NCBI GenBank assembly: GCA_902802215.1
Contig: CADCLH010000152.1
Coordinates: 1-10,454, forward strand
Length of the DNA: 10,454 nt
Direction of reading: 5' to 3'
From: Oscillospiraceae bacterium
Lineage (GTDB): Bacteria > Bacillota > Clostridia > Oscillospirales > Oscillospiraceae
The position numbers and the translations under genes are program-made. Of the stretch, positions 1 to 5,839 are shown in pieces. Each line of letters begins with the position of its first letter. Within the stretch, counting starts at the first letter, position 1. Below the pieces are notes generated by a model. It saw only the letters and a program-made list of their open reading frames with translations, was not told the origin of the DNA and did not search any database.

Positions 1-340
1 AGCGCCCGCAGAGACTCGCCTGCGTGGACGAGGCCAGCATCACGGGGGCCCGGTTCCCGTGCTTTTTCAGCATCCCGAGCAGCTGATCCGCCAGGCCGAC
101 ATTGCCCGCCGTGAACTCGGCGGCGTCCTTCGGCCGGTTGACCCCGGCGAGGTGGAACACGAAGTCCGCCTTTTCGCACCAGGCGTCGAGCTCGTCAACG
201 GTGCTCTGCCGGGTGCATGCGTAGATCTCCCCGATTTTGAGTCCCGGGCGCGTGCGGTTCTTCCCGTCGCGCGGAGCCTCGAGATTCCGCCTCAGCGCCG
301 TGCCGACCATGCCGGACGCGCCGGTGATGAGGATGTTCAT
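1..340 (-). CDS. capF: CapF-like UDP-sugar reductase, N-terminal part (runs off window)
   Basis: Only the first 113 codons are in the window; the gene continues past position 1. The protein opens with a Rossmann nucleotide-binding motif (ITGASGMVG, residues 5-13) and carries the signature LAGVNRP and then a SSTQA stretch, both typical of CapF/WbjC/FnlB. In Staphylococcus aureus, CapF is a two-domain enzyme: an N-terminal SDR reductase domain acting on the 4-keto sugar made by CapE, and a C-terminal cupin domain that would lie outside this window. It works in the cytoplasm in UDP-N-acetyl-L-fucosamine synthesis. The ATG at 340-338 shares an ATGA overlap with the end of capG and has AAGGAG 8 nt upstream, so translation is probably coupled. 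The visible part is intact. Family assignment is from remembered CapF sequences, not from a search. Confidence 0.85.
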   Translation of the reverse strand, partial: MNILITGASGMVGTALRRNLEAPRDGKNRTRPGLKIGEIYACTRQSTVDELDAWCEKADFVFHLAGVNRPKDAAEFTAGNVGLADQLLGMLKKHGNRAPVMLASSTQASLCGR

Positions 341-1501
341 ACGCCTGTCTCCTTGCGCCAGACCATCTTATCCACGACGCCGGTATAGCTCTGGATGATG
401 CGCACGACCTTGCCGCTGACGTTCTCGTCGGCGTAGTCCGGCACGGGCAGGCCGCCGTCGCCCTCCCTTACCAGCGAGGCCGCGAGCTCCACCGAGCGCA
501 GCAGCCCCGTCGTGTCGATGCCGGAGAGGATGAAGCAGCCCTTTTCGAGCGCCTCGGGGCGCTCGGTGCTGGTGCGGAACCGCCGGGATGGGCCGTCCGA
601 TGGAGGTGAAGAAGCTCGACTCCTCGGGCAGCGTGCCGGAGTCCGAGACGACGCAGAAGGCGTTCATTTGCAGGCAGTTGTAGTCGTGGAAGCCCAGCGG
701 CTCGTGCGCGATCACGCGCCGGTCCAGCTGGAAGCCCGAGGCCTCCAGACGCTTGCGGCTGCGCGGGTGGCAGGAGTAGAGCACCGGCATGTCGTACTTC
801 TCCGCCATGCGGTTGATGGCCGTAAAGAGCGAGCGGAAATTGCTCTCGGTGTCGATGTTCTCCTCGCGGTGGGCCGAAAGCAGGATGTACTTCCCCTTCT
901 CGAGCCCCAGGCGGGCGTGGATGTCGGAGGCCTCGATCGCCGCGAGATTGACGCGCAGGACCTCGGCCATCGGGGAGCCGGTGACGAAGGTCCGCTCCTT
1001 CGGCAGGCCGCAGTCGGCGAGATAGCGGCGGGCGTGCTCGGAGTAGGCGAGGTTGACGTCGGAGATGATGTCCACGATGCGGCGGTTGGTCTCCTCCGGC
1101 AGGCACTCGTCCTTGCAGCGGTTGCCCGCCTCCATGTGGAAGATCGGGATGTGCAGCCGCTTGGCGCCGATGACCGACAGGCAGGAGTTGGTGTCGCCGA
1201 GCACCAGCACGGCGTCCGGCTTCATCGCGGCCATGGCCTTGTAGCTTGCGGCGATGATGTTGCCCATGGTCTCGCCCAGGTCCGCGCCGACCGCGTCGAG
1301 ATAGAGCTCGGGATCTTTCAGGCCGAGATCCCGGAAGAAGATGCCGTTGAGCGTGTAGTCGTAGTTCTGCCCGGTGTGCACGAGCAGCGTGTCAAAGCAG
1401 GCGCGGCATTTTTTGATGACCTCGGACAGGCGGATGATCTCCGGCCGCGTGCCGACGATGATCATCAGCTTCAGTCTGCCGTCGTTTTTCCATTCAGCCA
1501 T
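337..1501 (-). pseudogene. capG: UDP-N-acetylglucosamine 2-epimerase family protein (CapG/WbjD/FnlC-like), frameshifted
   Basis: Non-hydrolysing UDP-sugar 2-epimerase of the WecB fold. In this pathway CapG inverts C2 of the reduced sugar, giving UDP-N-acetyl-L-fucosamine. Visible motifs: VGTRPEII (16-23), GDTNS (102-106), MEAGNRC (123-129), PEETNRRIVD (135-144), SAHREENID (209-217) and SDSGTLPEES (286-295). The frame is intact to Val308 and then breaks at position 577. The next frame resumes with RTSTERPEALEKGCF and runs to a TGA at 339-337, ending TGVVDKMVWRKETGV. Relatives usually read AVCIRTSTERPEAL here, so about 5 nt appear to be missing. Repairing them gives about 389 aa, a normal length. 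Without repair the protein ends at 368 with a nonsense arginine-rich tail and lacks the C-terminal lobe. The ATG at 1501 has GGAAGGAG just upstream and overlaps the capE stop by 8 nt. Pathway role is inferred from neighbours. Whether the break is real or a sequencing/assembly fault is open. Confidence 0.85.
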
Positions 1502-2427
1502 GGTCTTCTCCTTCCAGCGCCCGGCGGACGTACTCCGCCGTCAGGAGCTTTTTCACGACGCCGTCGACGTCCAGCAGGCGGGTGTTGTGGCTGGTGTAGC
1601 TCTCCTCCGCCTCGGTCAGGACCTGGCCCCTTCTCGCCGTGGCGGGTGCCGATGATGCGCGTGCCGGTGTCGCCGAAGAGGCGCTGCACGCCCTTGGCGA
1701 GATCGCCGATGGTCGAGGCGTCGGACTTCTGGATAAAGAGGTCGCCCGGCTCGGCGTGCTCGAAGGCGAAGCGCACGAGCTCGACCGCCTCGTCAAGGTT
1801 CATCAAAAAGCGCGTCATGGCGGGGTTGGTGATCGTGACGGGCTTGCCGGCGCGGATCTGGTCCATGAACAGCGGGATGACCGAGCCGCGCGAGCACATG
1901 ACGTTGCCGTAGCGGGTGCAGCAGATGACCGTGCCGCCGCGGTCGGCCGCGACGCGGGCGTTGGCCGTGATGACGTGCTCCATCATGGCTTTCGAGATGC
2001 CCATGGCGTTGATGGGGTAGGCGGCCTTGTCGGTCGACAGGCACACGACCCGCTTCACCCCCGCGTCGATCGCGGCGTGGAGCACGTTGTCGGTCCCCTC
2101 GATGTTGGTCTTGACCGCCTGCATCGGGAAGAATTCGCAGCTCGGCACCTGCTTGAGCGCCGCCGCGTGGAAGATGTAATCGACCCCGGGCATGGCGTCG
2201 GCCACCGAGCGCGGGTCGCGCACGTCGCCGATGTAGAATTTGACCTTTCCGGCATGCTCGGGGCGCCGCGCCTGTAACTCGTGGCGCAGGTCGTCCTGCT
2301 TCTTCTCGTCACGCGAGAAGATGCGGATCTGGCCGATATCGGAGTCGAGAAAGTGCCGCAGCACGGCGTTGCCGAAGGAGCCGGTGCCGCCGGTGATGAG
2401 CAGCGTTGCGCCGCTGAATGCGTCCAT
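1494..2427 (-). pseudogene. capE: UDP-GlcNAc 4,6-dehydratase/5-epimerase (CapE/WbjB/FnlA-like), internal deletion and frameshift
   Basis: First enzyme of UDP-L-FucNAc synthesis: an extended SDR that dehydrates UDP-GlcNAc at C4/C6 and epimerises C5. Visible: TGGTGSFG (12-19) for NADP binding, FSRDEKKQDD (37-46), AAALKQVPSCEFFP (88-101), STDKAAYPINAMGISKA (131-147) with Met142 and Lys146 where most SDRs have Tyr-x3-Lys (a Met there is known for CapE), TRYGNVM (171-177) and GTRHGEK (260-266). The frame breaks right after Lys266. After one surplus base (1629) the alternate frame gives GQVLTEAEESYTSHNTRLLD and a normal C-terminus ending at TGA 1496-1494. CapE relatives carry roughly 38 more residues between GEK and this tail, so about 115 nt seem lost. 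The start at 2427 is favoured over upstream options because AGGAGGA lies 7 nt before it (2435-2441). First gene of the operon; its end overlaps capG by 8 nt. Could be an assembly deletion. Confidence 0.87.
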
Positions 2428-2447
2428 AGAGCCGTCCTCCTGTGCCC

Positions 2448-2469
2448 GGCGGTCCTCGCCGGGACCGCC
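2448..2469 (-). promoter_or_regulatory. Leader hairpin just upstream of the capE ribosome site
   Basis: A perfect 8-bp inverted repeat, GGCGGTCC / GGACCGCC with a 6-nt loop, lies in the predicted capE leader, 6 nt upstream of the AGGAGGA ribosome site. There is no T-run, so it is not an intrinsic terminator. It could stabilise the mRNA or affect access to the ribosome site; function is inferred only. Confidence 0.4.
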
Positions 2470-2479
2470 CTGAATGGAT

Positions 2480-2508
2480 ATTATAACTGAAAGCGCCCCC
2501 CGGCGCAA
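2480..2508 (-). promoter_or_regulatory. Predicted capEGF promoter
   Basis: On the minus strand a consensus -10 box TATAAT (2485-2480) follows TTGCGC (2508-2503) with a 17-nt spacer. A transcript would start near 2473, leaving a leader of about 45 nt before capE. The -35 is only a partial match, and the site touches the lysR stop codon region, so read-through from the regulator gene is also possible. Confidence 0.55.
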
Positions 2509-2509
2509 G

Positions 2510-3418
2510 TCATTCCGCGCTGTAGACCTCGCGCACGACGGCCTCCATGGCCCGGGCGGCCTGCGAGTGATACTCCCGCGTCGGCAGCGCGACGCCCAGG
2601 TTCAGATAGATGCCCGCCTTGCCGATGCGGTACAGCTCCACCTGCGCGTTGGGGTTGACGCTCGAAGCGTAGGTAAAGGCGATCCCCAGCCCCGCCTCGG
2701 CCATGGAGACGGCCATGGCGGCGGTGATCGTGTCGAAGCGTATCGTCGTTTTCAAACGGTGCTTCTGAAACAGCTCCCGGCTGATGCTGCCGAGGATGGT
2801 GTCGTGGTAGCTGAGGATGAAGGGGTGCTTCGCCGCCGCCGCGAGGCTGACCCAGCGGCCGGGCCCGTCGGGGATCTCGTGCGCCTCGGCCAGCAGCGGG
2901 TGCCCCTTCGCGGTCACAAGGTAGATTTCCTCTTTTTTCAAAAAGTGCGCCTCGTTTTTGAGCTTTTCCGCCGGCAGCGCGATGACCGCGACGTCCACCT
3001 TGCCGTCGAGCAGCAGATCCTCGAGCTTCTTGCTGTTCTGCTCCTCCACCTGTACGCGCACCTCGGGGTAGAGCTCCGAAAAGCGCAGGAGGATCTTCGG
3101 CAGGGTCTGCTGGCCGCGGAAGGAGCTGATGCCCAGCACGACGCGCCCGCCCTTCATGCCCTCGCTGTCGTAGAGCTCGCTCCTCGCCTGGCGGTACTCG
3201 CCGCGGATGCGCCGCAGGTGCTCGATGAAGACGGCGCCGTTTCGCGTCGGGCAGATGCCGCGGGAGGTGCGGAGAAAGAGCTTGGCGCCGAGCTCGCTCT
3301 CATATTGCTGCAAAAACTGGCTCAGCGTCGACTGGGCCATGAACAGCCGGTCCGCCGCCTTGGAGACGCTCCCCTCCTCGGCCAGAGCGATCAGGTATTC
3401 AAAATCTTTCAGATCCAT
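2510..3418 (-). CDS. LysR-family transcriptional regulator
   Basis: Protein of 302 aa, normal for the LTTR family. The N-terminus (DLKDFEYLIALAEEGSVSKA, residues 2-21) continues into ADRLFMAQSTLSQFLQQYE (22-40): this is the winged helix-turn-helix, with SKAADRLFMAQSTLSQ as the recognition unit. The wing with LFLRTSRG follows. From about residue 90 (GGRVVLGISSFRGQQ) to the end lies the type-2 periplasmic-binding-like effector domain. I chose the ATG at 3418 because AGGAG lies 9 nt upstream; an in-frame GTG six bases further out would sit too close to that site. The gene is divergent from the hydrolase-permease-hydratase operon, the usual layout for an LTTR and its target, so it probably activates that operon in response to the substrate or an intermediate. 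Its own transcript may be autoregulated through the dyad in its leader. The ligand cannot be read from the sequence. Confidence 0.92.
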   Translation of the reverse strand: MDLKDFEYLIALAEEGSVSKAADRLFMAQSTLSQFLQQYESELGAKLFLRTSRGICPTRNGAVFIEHLRRIRGEYRQARSELYDSEGMKGGRVVLGISSFRGQQTLPKILLRFSELYPEVRVQVEEQNSKKLEDLLLDGKVDVAVIALPAEKLKNEAHFLKKEEIYLVTAKGHPLLAEAHEIPDGPGRWVSLAAAAKHPFILSYHDTILGSISRELFQKHRLKTTIRFDTITAAMAVSMAEAGLGIAFTYASSVNPNAQVELYRIGKAGIYLNLGVALPTREYHSQAARAMEAVVREVYSAE

Positions 3419-3431
3419 CGGCACGCGCTCC

Positions 3432-3448
3432 TATCGTTTTTTTCGATA
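3432..3448. promoter_or_regulatory. Candidate LysR-type operator (dyad with T-N11-A core)
   Basis: The dyad TATCG-N7-CGATA contains the T-N11-A arrangement (T3434 to A3446) known for LTTR recognition sites. Its centre lies about 65 bases upstream of the predicted operon start near 3505, the usual place for the LTTR recognition half-site. It is also inside the predicted leader of the regulator gene, so bound protein could block its own transcription. The loop is a T-run, so chance symmetry in a simple sequence is possible. Confidence 0.45.
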
Positions 3449-3469
3449 CGCTGCATTGTCAATTTTCGC

Positions 3470-3498
3470 TTGCCAGTCTTTTGACTATCCATTATTAT
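3470..3498 (+). promoter_or_regulatory. Predicted promoter of the hydrolase-permease-hydratase operon
   Basis: TTGCCA (3470-3475) and TATTAT (3493-3498) are separated by exactly 17 nt, each one mismatch from the sigma-A consensus. The start point would be near 3505, giving a leader of about 87 nt that contains the inverted repeat and the CGGAAA repeats. It overlaps the divergent lysR promoter, so the two directions should compete. Confidence 0.6.
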
Positions 3499-3522
3499 AG
3501 AATCAGCAGGCGGAAAGCACAA
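3494..3522 (-). promoter_or_regulatory. Predicted lysR promoter
   Basis: On the minus strand TATAAT (3499-3494) lies 17 nt downstream of TTGTGC (3522-3517). The -10 is consensus and the -35 a partial match. The -10 shares five bases with the -10 of the plus-strand operon promoter. Confidence 0.5.
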
Positions 3523-3567
3523 GCCTCACTTTCCGCCCTCACGGAAAAAACCGGAAAGACCCGGAAA
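3509..3567. repeat. Inverted repeat and phased CGGAAA repeats in the operon leader
   Basis: A perfect 9-bp inverted repeat, GGCGGAAAG (3509-3517) and CTTTCCGCC (3529-3537) with an 11-nt spacer, starts within a few bases of the predicted transcription start. CGGAAA then recurs at 3542, 3552 and 3562, an exact 10-bp step, and the copy at 3511 is 31 bp before the first of these. It may be a binding array for a regulator on one face of the helix, or an RNA hairpin in the leader. Not matched to any known operator. Confidence 0.5.
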
Positions 3568-3591
3568 ATCAAACAAGGAAAGGAGCATTCA

Positions 3592-4407
3592 ATGGCAAAA
3601 GTATCCATGAAGGGCGTCATCGACATGCACGTCCACTCCAACCCCGACATCCGTATTCGGGCCTACGACGACTTTGAGCTCATGGAAGCCGGCATCCGCG
3701 TCGGCGCAAGGGCCATCGTCATCAAGACCCACCAGGGCATCACCGTCGACCGCGCCTACCTCTGCAACCGCCACAACGCGATCGTACACGGCGGCGACAA
3801 CGACTTTCAGATGTTCGGCAGCATCACCCTCAACCGCCAGATGGGCGGCATCAACCCCGCCGCCGTGGAGAGCGGTCTGAAGCTCGGCGGCAAGGTCGTG
3901 TGGCTCCCCACCGCCTCGGCCTGCAACCATCTCAAAAAGATGGGCAAGAACCCCGACGCCGGCGTCGCCTGCGTGCGCGACGGCAAGATCGTCCCCGAGC
4001 TCAAGGACGTCTTCCAGCTCGTCAAGGACTTTGACGTGGTGCTCGGCACCGGTCACGTCTCCCCCGAGGAGTGCTTCGTGGTCGTCGAGGCCGCGCGCGC
4101 CGCGGGCGTGAAGAAGATCGTGGTCACCCACCCCGAGTGGTGGATCGTGGACATGAGCCTCGAGGATCAGCTCAAAATGGTCAGGGACTACGACGTCCTG
4201 CTCGAGCGCTGCTACGCCCAGAACATGGGCGGCGGCAAGTACAAAAGCAACCTGCCCTCCAACCTTGAGGTCATCCAGACCGTCGGCTACAAGAACGTCA
4301 TGATCAGCACCGACGGCGGGTACATGGCCGACCACGGCATCCCGGAGGACCAGCTGCGCTACATGACCCACGACATCCAGATGGGTCTTCTGAACCTGAC
4401 AGAGTAA
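3592..4407 (+). CDS. DUF6282-type metal-dependent hydrolase (amidohydrolase fold)
   Basis: Protein of 271 aa with no signal peptide, so cytoplasmic. The pattern is that of a TIM-barrel metallohydrolase: HVH at 13-15 after strand 1, Lys45 and His47 in VIKTHQG, His155 in GTGH, His180 in VVTHPEWW and Asp241 in STDGG. These would supply a one- or two-metal site. The opening GVIDMHVHSNPDIRIR and the helix FELMEAGIRVGARAIVIKTH fit what I recall of the uncharacterised DUF6282 family. A hydrolytic or lactone/amide-opening reaction is plausible from the fold; the substrate is unknown. The ATG at 3592 has GGAAAGGAG 7 nt upstream; a longer in-frame extension to 3481 would lack a ribosome site and cross the promoter. 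First gene of the operon, 49 nt before the permease with no terminator between. Codon use is strongly C-ending, like its neighbours. Confidence 0.85.
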   Translation: MAKVSMKGVIDMHVHSNPDIRIRAYDDFELMEAGIRVGARAIVIKTHQGITVDRAYLCNRHNAIVHGGDNDFQMFGSITLNRQMGGINPAAVESGLKLGGKVVWLPTASACNHLKKMGKNPDAGVACVRDGKIVPELKDVFQLVKDFDVVLGTGHVSPEECFVVVEAARAAGVKKIVVTHPEWWIVDMSLEDQLKMVRDYDVLLERCYAQNMGGGKYKSNLPSNLEVIQTVGYKNVMISTDGGYMADHGIPEDQLRYMTHDIQMGLLNLTE

Positions 4408-4456
4408 GCCCCCCGCGAGTGAGAGAAAAGAAAAAGAATCAAACAGGAGGATTTTC

Positions 4457-5770
4457 ATGCTCGGTATTCTGATTGTCGCGGCGATCGTGCTCGCCGTCTT
4501 CCTTGGCTACAAGACCAAGATCAACACCGGTTTCTTCTGCATTGTCTTTGCCTACCTCATCGGCTGCTTCGCCGTCGGCCTCAAGACGAAGGACGTCATC
4601 GGCATGTGGCCGACGAGCACCATGTTCGTCATCATCTCCGTCTCGCTGTTCTACAACTTCGCGGCCCTGAACGGCACGCTGGAGAAGCTCTCCGGCAGCC
4701 TGCTCTACGCCTGCCGCAAGTTCCCCGGCATGCTCCCCTTCGCGCTGTTCTTCGTGGCGGTCATCCTGTCCGTCATGGGCGCGGCCTACTTCACCGTCCT
4801 CGCCTTCCTGGCCCCCATCACCATGGCCATCTGCGAGGAGTCCAAGATGGACAAGCTCACCGGCGCCGTCGCCATCAACTGCGGCGCGCTCGCCGGCGGC
4901 AACTTCCCGACCGCCGCGCTCGGCGTCATCTTCCGCGGCCTGATGGACACCGCCTATGAGGGCGCCGGCCTGCCCGCGCTCGCGGACACCTTCGGCCCCG
5001 AGATGAAGGTCTTCGGCCTGGCCATCGTCTTCTCCCTGATCCTCATCGCCATCTTCCGCTTCGGCTTCAAGTCCAACCGCGAGATCGGCAAGGGCGTCAC
5101 CTTCAAGAAGCCCGAGGCCTACGATCCCAAGCAGAAGACCACGCTCCGCCTCATGCTCATCATGATGGCCGTCGTGCTCATCTTCCCCCTGCTCAAGCTC
5201 CTGTTCCCGAACGTCGGCTTCATCAAGACCGTCGCCGGCAAGATCGACGTGGGTCTCGTGGCCTTCATCTTCACCGTCATCGGTCTGCTGCTGAAGCTCG
5301 CCCCCCAGAAGGACATCATCGCGAAGGTCCCCTGGAACACCATCCTGATGATCGCGGGCGCCGGCATGCTCATCGGCGTCGCCGTCAAGGCCGGCACCAT
5401 CGAGGCCGTCTCCCACTGGATCGGCAACAACGTGCCCACCTTCCTCGTGCCCATCGCCTTCAGCTTCATCGGCGCGTTCATGAGCTTCTTCAGCTCCACC
5501 ACCGGCGTCGTCTGCCCGGCTCTCTTCCCGCTGATCCCCGGCATCGCCGCGGCCACCGGCCTCAACCCGATCACGCTCTTCGCCTGCACCATTCTGGGCG
5601 CGCAGAGCAGCGCCATCAGCCCCTTCTCCTCCGGCGGCAGCCTGATCCTCGGCTCCTACGGCAACGACGAGGAGCGCAACAAGCTCTTCAACCGCCTGCT
5701 GTTCGTGGCCGTCCCCATCAGCGTCGGCTGCGCGGCTCTCTACAACTTCATCGTCGCAATGGTTCTGTAA
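4457..5770 (+). CDS. MatC-like / SLC13-type dicarboxylate permease
   Basis: Integral membrane protein of 437 aa with about 11-12 hydrophobic segments. The N-terminal part (LGYKTKINTGFF, 16-27, then VGLKTKDVIGMWPT and NGTLEKLSGSLLYACRKFPG, 72-91) resembles the MatC N-terminal domain of malonate/dicarboxylate carriers in the ion transporter superfamily. Two related helix-break loops, GALAGGNFPTAALG (143-156) and GAQSSAISPFSSGG (381-394), occur in the two halves, as expected for the inverted repeats of this superfamily. FSSTTG (345-350) is probably also in the transport path. AGGAGG lies 6 nt before the ATG. It most likely imports an organic anion with a cation, feeding the flanking hydrolase and hydratase; substrate and coupling ion are inferred. 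The frame is intact and the length normal. Confidence 0.85.
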   Translation: MLGILIVAAIVLAVFLGYKTKINTGFFCIVFAYLIGCFAVGLKTKDVIGMWPTSTMFVIISVSLFYNFAALNGTLEKLSGSLLYACRKFPGMLPFALFFVAVILSVMGAAYFTVLAFLAPITMAICEESKMDKLTGAVAINCGALAGGNFPTAALGVIFRGLMDTAYEGAGLPALADTFGPEMKVFGLAIVFSLILIAIFRFGFKSNREIGKGVTFKKPEAYDPKQKTTLRLMLIMMAVVLIFPLLKLLFPNVGFIKTVAGKIDVGLVAFIFTVIGLLLKLAPQKDIIAKVPWNTILMIAGAGMLIGVAVKAGTIEAVSHWIGNNVPTFLVPIAFSFIGAFMSFFSSTTGVVCPALFPLIPGIAAATGLNPITLFACTILGAQSSAISPFSSGGSLILGSYGNDEERNKLFNRLLFVAVPISVGCAALYNFIVAMVL

Positions 5771-5783
5771 GAAAACGCATATC

Positions 5784-5810
5784 GGGAACAGGCGGACTCC
5801 GCCTGTTCCC
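5784..5810 (+). promoter_or_regulatory. Intra-operon hairpin between permease and hydratase genes
   Basis: A perfect 13-bp inverted repeat, GGGAACAGGCGGA and TCCGCCTGTTCCC with one central base (a 10-12 bp stem in practice), is followed only by TTTCC. The stem is strong but the T-run is short, so it is at best a partial terminator. It could also be an RNA-stability element setting the ratio of permease to hydratase. Confidence 0.55.
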
Positions 5811-5839
5811 TTTCCGAAAATTCATGGGAGGATAACACT

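Noticed and set aside
512..1912. Long plus-strand reading frame opposite capG and capE
   Set aside because: It is antisense to two recognisable enzyme genes, has low-complexity Ala/Arg/Gly/Val-rich content and crosses both frameshift sites. Long antisense frames are normal in GC-rich DNA with C/G-ending codons.
2493..2506. GCGCC/GGCGC hairpin after lysR as a terminator
   Set aside because: The stem is only 5 bp and is followed by TTTCAG, too weak for an intrinsic terminator, and it overlaps the capE promoter.
3457..3462. Perfect TTGACA on the minus strand as a lysR -35 box
   Set aside because: No acceptable -10 box lies 16-18 nt downstream; that position falls in the A-run next to the ribosome site.
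3481..3591. 37-residue N-terminal extension of the hydrolase
   Set aside because: It begins inside the predicted promoter with no ribosome site; the ATG at 3592 has one and matches the family start.
4439..5416. Minus-strand frame rich in Asp, Glu, His and Gly opposite the permease
   Set aside because: The composition is what reversed hydrophobic, C-ending codons produce. The plus strand encodes an intact membrane transporter with a good ribosome site.
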